Position numbers and translations under genes: made by a program. From Bacillota bacterium (GTDB taxonomy: Bacteria > Bacillota > Clostridia > Christensenellales > Christensenellaceae), in contig JAEWMJ010000045.1 of the NCBI GenBank assembly GCA_023393165.1, positions 1 to 64,000 on the forward strand: a DNA stretch of 64,000 nt, in the 5' to 3' direction. Under the pieces are notes generated by a model that was not told the origin of the DNA, did no database searches, and was given only the letters and a program-made list of their open reading frames with translations. This document shows positions 24,997 to 34,400 of the stretch, in pieces; position 1 is the stretch's first letter, and each line of letters opens with the position of its first letter.

Positions 24997-25962
24997 ATGG
25001 ACGATACGAAAAAAATACTGACGCTTATTAAAATGAGCGAAGTCCAAATTAAAGAGGTAGTATGGCTCTGGTATCCATATATCGCATATGGAAAGATAAC
25101 GATTATTCAGGGCGATCCCGGGGAAGGGAAAACAACATTTATTCTTTATCTGGTAGCTTTATTATCAAGAGGCGAAAAGCTGCCATTTGTTGAAAGCATA
25201 AGAACACCCATAAATATTATTTATCAAACCGCAGAAGACGGATTGGAAGACACGATAAAACCAAGATTGGTTAAAATGGGCGCAGATTGCAGCAAAGTAT
25301 TGGTGATTGATGATAAAAACAATGAACTTTCAATGACTGATGAACGGATTGAACAGGCATTACAGGAAACAGGCGCAAGATTATTGGTTCTGGACCCTAT
25401 ACAAGCGTTTTTGGGCGCACAGGTAGACATGCATAGGGCAAATGAAATAAGACCGGTATTAAAAAGGCTGGGAGCGCTGGCAGATAAATATAATTGTGCC
25501 ATAGTCCTAATTGGGCACATGAATAAGACGAATGGCGCTAAATCAACATACCGTGGTTTAGGCTCCATAGACTTCCAGGCTACTGCCAGAAGCGTGCTAG
25601 TGGTTGGAAGATTGAAGGATAAGCCGAATATTCGCATAGTAGCGCACGATAAAAGCAGCCTTGCGCCAGAAGGAGAAGCGGTTGCGTTTGAAATGAGCGA
25701 AGAAGAAGGCTTTAAATTACTTGGTCATTATGATATTAGCGTTGATGACCTGTTATGCGGAATCAATCAGGAAAACAAGCTTATGAAGGCAGAAACCCTG
25801 CTAGAAGATGTTTTAGCTAATGGCAGTGGATTGCAAAGTGATCTTTTGAAGCGCGCAAATGGCATGGATATTTCAAAGCGCATTTTAGACCAGGCTAAAA
25901 AGAACTTGGGGGTTAAATCATTTAAGAGCGGGGACAAATGGTACTGGCAATTAAATGATTGA
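24997..25962 (+). CDS. RecA-like AAA ATPase, RepA-helicase type
   Basis: 321 residues. Walker A GDPGEGKTT near residue 47, Walker B LLVLDPIQAFLG near residue 130 and the later HMNKTNGAKSTYRGLGSIDF segment, which match the hexameric RepA/primase-helicase ATPase family found on plasmids and integrative elements. The C-terminal ~80 residues resemble a winged helix. Likely used for replication of the excised circle. The palindrome cluster directly after its stop could be the origin. Confidence 0.8.
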   Translation: MDDTKKILTLIKMSEVQIKEVVWLWYPYIAYGKITIIQGDPGEGKTTFILYLVALLSRGEKLPFVESIRTPINIIYQTAEDGLEDTIKPRLVKMGADCSKVLVIDDKNNELSMTDERIEQALQETGARLLVLDPIQAFLGAQVDMHRANEIRPVLKRLGALADKYNCAIVLIGHMNKTNGAKSTYRGLGSIDFQATARSVLVVGRLKDKPNIRIVAHDKSSLAPEGEAVAFEMSEEEGFKLLGHYDISVDDLLCGINQENKLMKAETLLEDVLANGSGLQSDLLKRANGMDISKRILDQAKKNLGVKSFKSGDKWYWQLND

Positions 25963-25965
25963 CCC

Positions 25966-26009
25966 AAGGTTGCAAGGTTGCAGGTTCTTAAAGAACTGCA
26001 ATGTTGCAA
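25966..26009. repeat. TTGCA repeat palindrome, possible origin
   Basis: Two direct AAGGTTGC units (25966, 25974) run into an imperfect 40-base palindrome with TTGCA words on both arms around TTCTTAAAGAA (25985-25995). The position directly after a RepA-like ATPase gene suggests an iteron-type origin, but the same bases could form a terminator-like hairpin without a T run. Confidence 0.45.
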
Positions 26010-26139
26010 TGTTGAATTCGGGGCGTTTACTCCCTTTCGGAAGCCATGATTCTTTTATTCTAAAAAAGTTTTTCTTTTTTGAAAACCCTAATGTGCTTCG
26101 ATTTGTTAGCAGTGTTCAATAAATATTATGAAAAATATT

Positions 26140-26240
26140 GGAGGTAGAATCATGGCTCCCGAAGGGAGGCAAGCTTCCTGTTTGTAAAGCCAGAGGCTTT
26201 AAAACAGAGCTTGGCAGGAGGGGAATCCCTCCTTGCATCC
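26140..26240 (+). other. oriT-like hairpin cluster with an 11-codon reading frame
   Basis: Ahead of mobC lie three hairpins: CTCCC-GAA-GGGAG (26156-26168), a nested stem AAGCT..CTGTTT..AAAGCC / GGCTTT..AAACAG..AGCTT (26171-26212) and GGAGGG / CCCTCC (26217-26232). Relaxase nick sites usually lie beside such inverted repeats just upstream of the mob genes. A short frame (26152-26187, MAPEGRQASCL) with a strong GGAGG eight bases upstream overlaps the first hairpins; it may be a leader peptide. Confidence 0.6.
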
Positions 26241-26277
26241 TCCCTTTGTGGTTTGAAAAAAGAAAAAGGAGAGCAGC

Positions 26278-26592
26278 ATGACTAGAAGCAAATCTAAATT
26301 AATGAATTTCAGAGTAACCCAAGAAGACTATGAGCTTATACACAGGAAAGCAGAGAAAGCAGCGCTTTCATTATCCGGGTACTTGCTGACAGTGGCACTG
26401 CAGCGTGAGATCATCGTCATAGAAGGATTGCAGGAAGCTGCAAAGGAGCTGCGAAAGATTGGCACAAATGTTAATCAACTGACGCGCCTTTGCCATGAGG
26501 GGCGGATAACGTGCCTGGAGCTAAACGGCATAAAAGGCCAATTGGAGGAAATATGGCGGTTCTTAAATTCACTAACTCGAAAAGCAGTTTAA
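26278..26592 (+). CDS. mobC: MobC-type relaxosome accessory protein
   Basis: 104 residues. The N-terminal ribbon-helix-helix (MNFRVTQEDYELIHRKAEKAALSLSGYL in pieces) and the C-terminal helical part with GTNVNQLTRLCHEG are the MobC family pattern. It binds oriT and helps the relaxase reach its nick site. Overlaps the relaxase gene by 40 bases. Confidence 0.9.
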   Translation: MTRSKSKLMNFRVTQEDYELIHRKAEKAALSLSGYLLTVALQREIIVIEGLQEAAKELRKIGTNVNQLTRLCHEGRITCLELNGIKGQLEEIWRFLNSLTRKAV

Positions 26593-27527
26593 AGAAGCTA
26601 ATTCGGTATATTACATTAGCCGAGAAGACAGAAGATAAATTGATATCCGGTAAGGATTGCATGGCAGCATCGGCATATGATGAGATGATTACCGTTAAAC
26701 AAATGTTTGGTAAGCGCGCTGGAAGGCAATATGTTCATTTAGTACAGTCCTTTGATATAAAAGACAAGGTGAGCTACCAAAAGGCCCATGAGATCGGCCG
26801 GGAGCTTGCAGAACTGTTTGGAGGGTTTCAGGTATTGTTGGCAACTCATAAAGACAGGCGGCACGTTCACAACCACCTGCTGATCAATTCTGTTAATTTT
26901 GAAACCGGGCTGAAATTTCAACAGAGTAAAGAGGATATGCAAAATATAAAGAGTATATCCGATTATCTGTGTCAAGAAGCCGGGCTTTCTGTAATTGAGC
27001 ATAGGGGAGGCGAATATATATCAAGAGCTGAACTTAAGGCAGCTGAGAAGGGCGAAAGCTGGAAGTTTAGGCTCATGAATACAATTGATGACGCTATTGA
27101 GACGGCTAAAACCAAGGAGGAATTCATTTTGTTTATGGAGATCCATGGTTATGGAGTAAAATGGACGGATACCAGAAGCAATATCACTTATACCACCCCG
27201 GAGGGATATAAATGCCGGGACTACAAATTGCATGATAGAAAATATACGAAGGAGGAACTGGAAAATGGATTCAGCCATGATGAACGCATACAAATCTTTA
27301 AACCGGACAGAGGGGACGAGACCCCAGCAGCAGGGAGAAGCATTATTGGAGATTACTATGAATATGGAAAAGAACGTGAAAGAGATACAAAAACTTTCCG
27401 GCGAAGCAAAGGCGAGCATGGACAGCAGCGCGGCGGTTCTGATGTCAGTGAACATTCTTTTGGATCAGATCAAATCATTAACCGAAAGCGCAAACCGGTT
27501 ATACATTCAGATGATAGGAGCAGATAA
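26553..27527 (+). CDS. mobA: Relaxase (MobA/VirD2-like mobilization nuclease)
   Basis: 324 residues. The ATG at 26553 has GGAGG upstream within mobC; the earlier in-frame ATG at 26511 does not. Motif III with the metal-binding histidines is His104-X-His106-X-His108 (HVHNH); the catalytic Tyr probably lies in the KKLIRYIT segment near residue 19. The protein nicks oriT and pilots the strand into a borrowed conjugation channel. The last 260 bases also encode another protein in a different frame. A related fragment exists at 40299. Confidence 0.92.
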   Translation: MAVLKFTNSKSSLKKLIRYITLAEKTEDKLISGKDCMAASAYDEMITVKQMFGKRAGRQYVHLVQSFDIKDKVSYQKAHEIGRELAELFGGFQVLLATHKDRRHVHNHLLINSVNFETGLKFQQSKEDMQNIKSISDYLCQEAGLSVIEHRGGEYISRAELKAAEKGESWKFRLMNTIDDAIETAKTKEEFILFMEIHGYGVKWTDTRSNITYTTPEGYKCRDYKLHDRKYTKEELENGFSHDERIQIFKPDRGDETPAAGRSIIGDYYEYGKERERDTKTFRRSKGEHGQQRGGSDVSEHSFGSDQIINRKRKPVIHSDDRSR

Positions 27528-27633
27528 AGAGGGCCGGAGAATTGCCAGGAAGGCTATGCTTAAAAACACCTTGATTGGAGTTTTAATAGGAATGGCAGGA
27601 TGGCTTGTGATTGCGGTTTTGGTTGCTAAATGA
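27265..27633 (+). CDS. Membrane-anchored coiled-coil protein nested over the relaxase 3' end
   Basis: 122 residues. It starts at ATG 27265 with AAGGAGGA 8-15 bases upstream, inside the relaxase gene and in another frame; 263 bases are shared. The N-terminal half is polar with coiled-coil character (EKNVKEIQKLSGEAKASMDSS, SLTESANRLYIQM) and the last 25 residues form one membrane helix (LIGVLIGMAGWLVIAVLVAK). Similar small proteins follow relaxases in other Clostridial elements, function unknown. The remnant copy at 40300 keeps its SD and start codon, then hits a stop after 11 codons. Confidence 0.75.
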   Translation: MDSAMMNAYKSLNRTEGTRPQQQGEALLEITMNMEKNVKEIQKLSGEAKASMDSSAAVLMSVNILLDQIKSLTESANRLYIQMIGADKEGRRIARKAMLKNTLIGVLIGMAGWLVIAVLVAK

Positions 27634-27651
27634 CTATGTAAATGGTAAAAT
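27623..27651 (+). promoter_or_regulatory. Promoter of the structured RNA
   Basis: -35 TTGCTA (27623-27628), 17-base spacer and -10 TAAAAT (27646-27651), giving a start near 27658 where the first stem begins. Confidence 0.65.
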
Positions 27652-27657
27652 ATATAA

Positions 27658-27906
27658 AAAGGTGGGCTGACACCTTAAAAATCCGACGCTTGATAGGGTG
27701 CGCGTAATGTCCCGTACTACAACCTATCTAGTGGGCGCGTCCACGGAAGATTTACGCGAAAGAAGTACCGACAGGTTTATACTTGAATCGGTTGCCTGCT
27801 ACGGGGGGCTAAGAGCGGACGAATGGGCCGTATGTTGGCGGACAACGATAAAATCATGCCGAAAAAGCAACAAAAGGGTATCGCTGCGGTGGATATCCTT
27901 TTTTGC
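27658..27906 (+). ncRNA. Candidate structured non-coding RNA
   Basis: About 245 bases with no credible reading frame, a promoter in front and a terminator hairpin at the end (AAGGGTATC 27875-27883 / GATATCCTT 27892-27900, then T6). Visible helices: AAGGTG (27659) / CACCTT (27671); GATAGG (27692) / CCTATC (27723); CGCGTAA (27701) / TTACGCG (27752); CCCGTA (27711) / TACGGG (27800). The last two cross the second, so a compact pseudoknotted fold is likely. It is GC-rich within an AT-rich region. The size and habitat recall the raiA-motif RNAs, some of which I believe occur near integrative elements, but I cannot confirm a family. Confidence 0.65.
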
Positions 27907-27936
27907 TTGAAGCTGTACAAGGTTTGATGATATAAT
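27907..27936 (+). promoter_or_regulatory. Possible promoter of the restriction-methylation gene
   Basis: TTGAAG (27907-27912) and TATAAT (27931-27936) with an 18-base spacer, directly after the RNA terminator. The start would leave about 85 bases of leader before 28030. Confidence 0.55.
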
Positions 27937-28029
27937 TATATGACAATTTTTTTATTTTAAGTTTACAAAACACATAAAAGATACTGTTAAACCGTCAGAT
28001 TATACTGCAGACAAGAAAAGGAGTGCACC

Positions 28030-31000
28030 TTGTTTACTGAGACAGCTAAAAATATTGTTGAAAAAATTAAAATTGTTGCGGTAGATTTCCAAAAGGAAGA
28101 AGATGTTCGTTTACGTTGTGAGTCAATTTTTATTGAGGAATTGAATAAAATTGGAATTCCATATAATCCATCTTATGAAGCGCAAGTAGAAGCTGGAGCT
28201 ATTGATGCACTTTTTAATTTTCTTTGTATAGAGTATAAGACAGTCGGAGAATTAAAGAATAGATTTGATTTTCATGTTAAACAAAAAGAAAAATATATTA
28301 AAGCTCTTGCCAATAAATTTCAAGTTGATGAAAATTTAATTGCAGGTGTAATTATAGATGGAAATCAAATTGGTTTTTTTAGAAAAACAGTAGACGGTGT
28401 TTTAATTAAAGAAGGACCTTATGATATAGGCATTACTTCTATTGAGAGATTTATCCGTTTAGCACATTCAACACAAATGAAGGCACTAATTAGTGCTAAT
28501 CTGTTGAAAGATCTTGGTTCAAAAGGAGAACTTACAAAACAAATTATTATAGCACTATGGACATCTTTAAAAGGACGTAAAGATCAAAGAACAACAATGT
28601 TTATGACAGAATGGAGTCGGCTTTTTGGACAAGTTTCCGGTTTTGATCAAGGAAATATTGCTGTTATTGAGGAAGCTAAAAACTTCGGGATTTCTATAAC
28701 AAATAGGGAATGTTCTGAATTTGTTTTTGTATTACAGACAGTTTATGCTATTTATATTAAGCATATTGCACTAATGATATTACAATCAAAAAGGTATGGA
28801 TATTATAAATTAAGTGATGATATTCATAGCGTTTCATTAGAAAACATATCTAAAACTATAGAAAATGGGACTATGTTTACAGATCTTGGGATTCGTAATT
28901 TTATGGAGGGTGACTTCTTCTGCTGGTATGTGCTTGAATGGAATGATAAGATAGGTAAAGCTTTACAGTCGCTAATAAATATATTGAGTCAATATGAACC
29001 TTCTACTGGATCACTAAAACCAGAGGCTGTAAAAGATTTACTTAAGGAATTATATCAAGGTTTATTATCTAAAGGAATTCGCCATAATTTAGGTGAGTAT
29101 TATACACCAGACTGGCTTGCAGAATTTACAATTAAACGTAGTGGCTATAAAGTTGGTAATAAGGTATTAGATCCTTCGTGTGGGTCTGGAACGTTTCTTG
29201 TGCTACTTATTAACCAAACAATTGAACAACTCAAAAACGTATCAACTCCTATTGAAATTATAGATCATATACAGAATCATATATTTGGATTTGATTTAAA
29301 TCCTTTGGCTGTTATTGCAGCAAGAACAAATTATCTTATTGCTATTGAGGCATATATTGAAGCAGTATCTTCTATTGAGATCCCAGTATATCTTACTGAT
29401 GCAATTTTTTCTCCTAAAAATGAAAAGGGGTTGTATAAATACCATCTTGATACTGAAGATGGTCGCATAATTCTCAATCTTCCTAACGCAATATTCCAAA
29501 AGGGGCTGCTTTCTGAAATCTTAGATAAAATTGAAAGTCTAGTCAATTTATCGACGAAATCAGGAGGAAATACTATTTCCGAAGATGAAGCCAAAAGTAA
29601 TTTGCGCAATTGGTTAGCTGATAAATTAAGAGAGTATGAGATTGAATACATAATTGATTTATTTAATTCTATTCGTAGTTTAGAAATAAAAAACTGGGAT
29701 GGTATTTGGTGTAGAATTATTAAAAATCATTTTAGTTCGGCGGTGCTAAAAGATTTTGATGTAATTGTTGGGAACCCTCCATGGTTAAAATGGTCTGCAC
29801 TGCCGCCAGCGTATAGGGATACAATAAAAGAATTTTGCGTTAGATATGGGTTGTTTTCATCTGATAAGTTCTACGGTGGAGTGGAGTCGGATGTATCAAC
29901 TATGGTTTTATATTCGGCTGCTGAGAAATGGTTAAAGCAAAATGGAAAGCTAGCTATGCTAATTACGCGAAGCGTTTTTAAGAGCGAATCTTCAGAAGGT
30001 TTCCGTATGTTTCGTCTTCCAGGAAACAATAATATTAAGTTTAAAGTGTTGGAAGTTCATGACTATACAGCAATTAAGCCTTTTGATGATGCTGTTAATA
30101 AACCTACACTAATTGTCTTGAAAAAAGGTACTGCCAAAACTACATATCCACTTAAATGGATAAAGTGGATTAAAAAGGATCAAAACAGAATTTTTAGTAA
30201 CGATATAATGAGTGATGTTATTCATAAAACAAAGCAAATAGATTTAGTTGCACAACCAATTAACAAACCGGGTAGCCCATGGCTTACAACTACCCCTGAC
30301 CATATAAATATATTAATAGCTTTAACTCAACCTGCTCAAAAGAATTATTCAGCACGTAAGGGTGTTTGTACGGATTGTAACGGTCTTTTCTATGGTGAAA
30401 TTAAAGAAAGACGCGGCAACTTAACTGTTTTTAAAAACAATCCGGGGTTAGGTCGCAATAAGGATGTACAGCAGTACGAAAAAACAATAGAATCAGATAT
30501 AATCTATCCGATTGCAAGAGGAAAAGAAGTATCCGCATTTAAATGGAAGCATACAGGTACTTTTGGTATCATTCCTCAGAAAAGCATGCATGGCTTTAAT
30601 GAAAATAATATGTTGAAACATTATCCAAATGCGCTTTCTTATTTCAGTAAACAAAAGGAAGTATTATTGAAGCGTTCTAGTTTAAAAAGATATTTACCCG
30701 ACGATCCGTATTACTCTTGCTGGAATGTTGGAGAATACACTTTTGCTCCTTACAAGGTTTGCTGGGCTGAAATATCAGGAAGTTTCAAGGTGTGTGTGCT
30801 ATCTTCTATTGATGGAAAAATAGTCATCCCGGATCATAAAATCTATTTTATTCCGCTAGCTTCAGAAGAAGAGGCAATGTATCTTTGTGCTTATTTAAAT
30901 GCGCCTATGATTGAAGAATTAGTATTAGCTTATGTGGAGACTACTCAAATTGGAACTCATATCACTGATTATATTAAAATACCGCTATTTAATCCAAATA

Positions 31001-31113
31001 ATCCAGTGCATATTTCTTTAGCAAATGTTGCAAGAAATGTGATGGAAGGTTTAGTAACAATAAAGGAAGCAAGAGATATAGCAGATAAACTCTTGCTAAG
31101 TGCTAATAAATAG
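28030..31113 (+). CDS. Type IIG-like restriction endonuclease / N6-adenine methyltransferase
   Basis: 1027 residues from a TTG start (SD AAGGAG at 28018-28023). A PD-(D/E)XK-type nuclease signature lies at the N-terminus: Asp59 in AIDALF and Glu68-X-Lys70 in CIEYK. The methyltransferase core has GEYYTP ahead of motif I DPSCGSGTFL (Asp381) and the catalytic motif NPPW (582-585), the gamma-class N6-adenine order. The C-terminal ~350 residues (LEVHDYTAIKPFDD, HKIYFIPL, ETTQIGTHITDY) form the target-recognition part. One polypeptide would thus cut and modify DNA. No separate specificity gene is present. AT-rich and clearly acquired. Confidence 0.85.
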   Translation: MFTETAKNIVEKIKIVAVDFQKEEDVRLRCESIFIEELNKIGIPYNPSYEAQVEAGAIDALFNFLCIEYKTVGELKNRFDFHVKQKEKYIKALANKFQVDENLIAGVIIDGNQIGFFRKTVDGVLIKEGPYDIGITSIERFIRLAHSTQMKALISANLLKDLGSKGELTKQIIIALWTSLKGRKDQRTTMFMTEWSRLFGQVSGFDQGNIAVIEEAKNFGISITNRECSEFVFVLQTVYAIYIKHIALMILQSKRYGYYKLSDDIHSVSLENISKTIENGTMFTDLGIRNFMEGDFFCWYVLEWNDKIGKALQSLINILSQYEPSTGSLKPEAVKDLLKELYQGLLSKGIRHNLGEYYTPDWLAEFTIKRSGYKVGNKVLDPSCGSGTFLVLLINQTIEQLKNVSTPIEIIDHIQNHIFGFDLNPLAVIAARTNYLIAIEAYIEAVSSIEIPVYLTDAIFSPKNEKGLYKYHLDTEDGRIILNLPNAIFQKGLLSEILDKIESLVNLSTKSGGNTISEDEAKSNLRNWLADKLREYEIEYIIDLFNSIRSLEIKNWDGIWCRIIKNHFSSAVLKDFDVIVGNPPWLKWSALPPAYRDTIKEFCVRYGLFSSDKFYGGVESDVSTMVLYSAAEKWLKQNGKLAMLITRSVFKSESSEGFRMFRLPGNNNIKFKVLEVHDYTAIKPFDDAVNKPTLIVLKKGTAKTTYPLKWIKWIKKDQNRIFSNDIMSDVIHKTKQIDLVAQPINKPGSPWLTTTPDHINILIALTQPAQKNYSARKGVCTDCNGLFYGEIKERRGNLTVFKNNPGLGRNKDVQQYEKTIESDIIYPIARGKEVSAFKWKHTGTFGIIPQKSMHGFNENNMLKHYPNALSYFSKQKEVLLKRSSLKRYLPDDPYYSCWNVGEYTFAPYKVCWAEISGSFKVCVLSSIDGKIVIPDHKIYFIPLASEEEAMYLCAYLNAPMIEELVLAYVETTQIGTHITDYIKIPLFNPNNPVHISLANVARNVMEGLVTIKEARDIADKLLLSANK

Positions 31114-31365
31114 ATATTGTAATTGTTATTGAGTCAACTATATAATGTGGTCAGGCTAATTATTACTGAATCATCATCTTCACGGAATATGCTAAGGATT
31201 AAAATTTCTTTTGAATAATAACGTTTATTTTGTGATGAAGGACACGATTAATATTAAACCTGGCTATACTACCTATAAGAATACTCAAGCGTTCTTTTAA
31301 TTACTTAAATTACTAAGCAATAAAACCATTAAATAACAACTTTTTGTCATTTATATTCCAGCATC
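31114..31365. other. AT-rich spacer without gene
   Basis: Between the two defence genes. No reading frame with an SD and no strong hairpin; it holds only AT-rich sequence before the promoter of the SIR2 gene. Confidence 0.5.
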
Positions 31366-31408
31366 TTGAAATAAAAAGTAATTTTATATACAATAATAGT
31401 AATTATTG
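31366..31408 (+). promoter_or_regulatory. Promoter and possible operator of the SIR2 defence gene
   Basis: -35 TTGAAA (31366-31371), 17-base spacer, -10 TACAAT (31389-31394). The inverted repeat CAATAAT (31391-31397) / ATTATTG (31402-31408) overlaps the -10 and the start site, where a repressor would block transcription. The gene is therefore separable from the upstream restriction gene. Confidence 0.6.
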
Positions 31409-31427
31409 TTAATAGGTGGGTGATGAT

Positions 31428-34400
31428 ATGATTCCCTTTGAATTAAAACAAGCGATAGATACGGGCTCTGCAATTCTGTTTGTTGGTGCAGGAATGGGCT
31501 TTAACATGATAAATGAAAAGGGAGATAAATTACCTGACGGAGTAAAATTAGCAGAAAAAATAGCAACTCATTTTTCTGTTCCAGTTGATGGTGGTAACAA
31601 ATATGATTTGGCAGCTATTTCACAATATGTTTCTATAAAATTCGGTGGAAAAAAGGAACTTACAGCTTATTTAACTGAATTACTATCAAGAATTGAACCA
31701 GACGAATATATGAAATGGATTCCAACAGTTAGATGGAAAGCAATTTTTACGACTAATTATGATAATGGTATTGAAAAAGCGTATGATAATTGTTTGAATC
31801 CTGCACAAAATTACGTCTCAATTACTCACATAAGTGGATTTAGCGATACTGCGTTAAAAATTGATGTTCCTATAATTCATTTACATGGTTGTTTATTTGA
31901 TGATAAAGGTTCTGACATTATTATAACCCAACAGGACTATATTACTTATCAAGAAAAAAAAAGATTTTTATTTGATTTTCTTAAATTAAATATGGCTACA
32001 TACTGTATATTATACACTGGTTATTCTAATTCAGATCCCAACTGGAATGAAGTGCTAAATGATATTGAAAGGCAATTATTACCTGACAAACCACCTCAAT
32101 CTTTTAGAATCGACCCTAATACGAATGAAATAGATTCATTTATATTAAAAGGTAGGAGTATTATAACAATAAAAAGTACTTTCAGTGAATTTGTAGATGA
32201 AGCGAAGCTTTTATTTGAACCACAAACAATGACAAAGGATACCTTTAAAACATATGAATCTTCAATTCCTCGTGCTTTTTTATCTTCATTTGAAACAAAC
32301 CCTGCGCCAACAATTCGTTTATTCAAAGCTTGGGAATATGTTAATGAAGTAACATCAGCTGGCACTTCTGCATCGGTTCATGACTATGTACGAGGGGATA
32401 AACCAAATTGGAGCATTATTTTTAATAATAAGTTTTTTATTAGAGATTTAGAAGACGAAGTTTATGAAAAGCTACTAGATTTTGCTACTTCGCCAGACAA
32501 GACCGCTCATACATGTTTGGTGTGTGCCCCAGCTGGATATGGTACCTCGACATTAATAATGTCATTGGCAAGAAAGCTTATAGAGGATGGGGCAGGAAAG
32601 ATATTCTACTTTAGAAATTATAAAGATTTACTTGAAGGAGATCTTTTTTTTGCGGTAAATACAAACCCATCAGATTTTCATTTCTTTTTTATTGATAATG
32701 CATCAGATTACGCAAATGAAATAAAAAAAATAATTCAACATGCTAAAGAAGCAAAATTAAGATTTGCTCTTGTATTAGGAGATCGAACTAATGAATTAAA
32801 CCAAGCAAATTTAAGGATTACAAAAGATACTTTTTTCATTCAACCGTTAAGTGATAGTGAGATTGAGCGACTCATAGACTTTTTATCTGAAAATAATGAA
32901 CTTAATAAAATGGAATATCTAGAAAGATCTCATCAGGTAGCACTAATTAAAAAGAACTATAATAACGAGCTTTTTGTGGCTGTACGAGAAGCTACTGAAG
33001 ATAAAAAAATAGATGCAATAATAGAAGATGAGTATCATGGAATTCGTGATGATTTCAGTCGGAATGTTTATTCTATTGTATCGTGTTTCCATCAAAACAC
33101 ATCTTGGCTGCGGGTAGATTTACTTGCTTCATTATTAGGAGTTTCAATAACTGAATATTATGAAAAAGTTAGAGAATCGCTTGAAGGTGTAATTTTTTAT
33201 GAGTGTTTAGATGAAGAAATGGGTTATTACGCGGCAAGAACCAGACATAGAATAATTTCATCCATTATATGGAACAGATGTGTTACAGGGGCGCAAAGAG
33301 ATTACATTTTACATAATGCACTGGATAATTTAAATCTCGCGTATAACACAGATAAAGTGGCTTTTGATAATTTTATTAAAACAGATACTATAATTGACTC
33401 ATTAAAATCTCTTGAAAGTAAAATATTATTTTTTGATAAGGCATGTAGATATGATCCCGATAATCCATATGTTCGGCAGCATTATGCAAGGATGCTTGTT
33501 AGATCTGGTAATGCTAACTTAGCCTTAGGGATAATTAATCAAGCAATAGATTTAAATGGTTCAATAAAAATATTGTATCACACAAAAGGCTATATACTAA
33601 GTAATATTGCATTAAGCACCCCAAATATTGAAATTGCAAGAAGAATATATGGACAAAGTGAAGAGGCATACTATTATGTGCTTAATTATGATAAAAAAGA
33701 TGAATATTGTTATCAAGGATTAGCTCAGTTGTATTTAGGATGGGCAAAAAGATGTAAAGGTGAAAGCGAAAAAGAGGTAACACTAAGTAAATGTGAAGAA
33801 ATCGTTGAAAAAGGTTTGCAAAATGCGAGAGATAAAGAGGCCATTTGGATTTCTATCTCTGAAATAGACTCTTACTTGGGCAATCTTGATGATAAAATAA
33901 TTTCATTACAGAATGCCGTTAAAAATTCACCGAATAGTAGTAGAGCAAAGTTTTTGTTAGCACGTGCATTAAAGCTTAGAGGTGATTTAAAAGATTGTGT
34001 TCCTTTACTTAAAGAGATAGTTTATAATAATCCATTGGATTACCGCGCAGCTATGGAATATGCAACTATTTTATTGAAGCTTAATAGACCACTAGATGAA
34101 TCAATTGCAATTATGCAGCAAAGTACATTGTTCGGGTATTCTGACTCGAGATTTATTTCAATGTTAGGTGGATTACTTTTTTTAAATAAGCAATTTAAGG
34201 AAGCTGATAAAGTCTTTGAAGAATCTTTTAAAAGGAACTTTTCGAATTCAAAAATAATAATGTTCGATCCAGAAGATGTAGGCTTATTCCAATATTATAT
34301 AGCTCATACAAAGTATGTAGGAAGAGGTTATTCATTATTAAGTATAAAAGGGTTTCCTGACATTATATGCCCAGGTTCAAAGTACAATGGCTTGGTCTTA

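Noticed and set aside
27698..27910. 70-codon frame across the structured RNA
   Set aside because: No SD, a Trp/Arg/Ser-rich composition and it ends in the terminator hairpin. The base-pairing pattern explains the region better.
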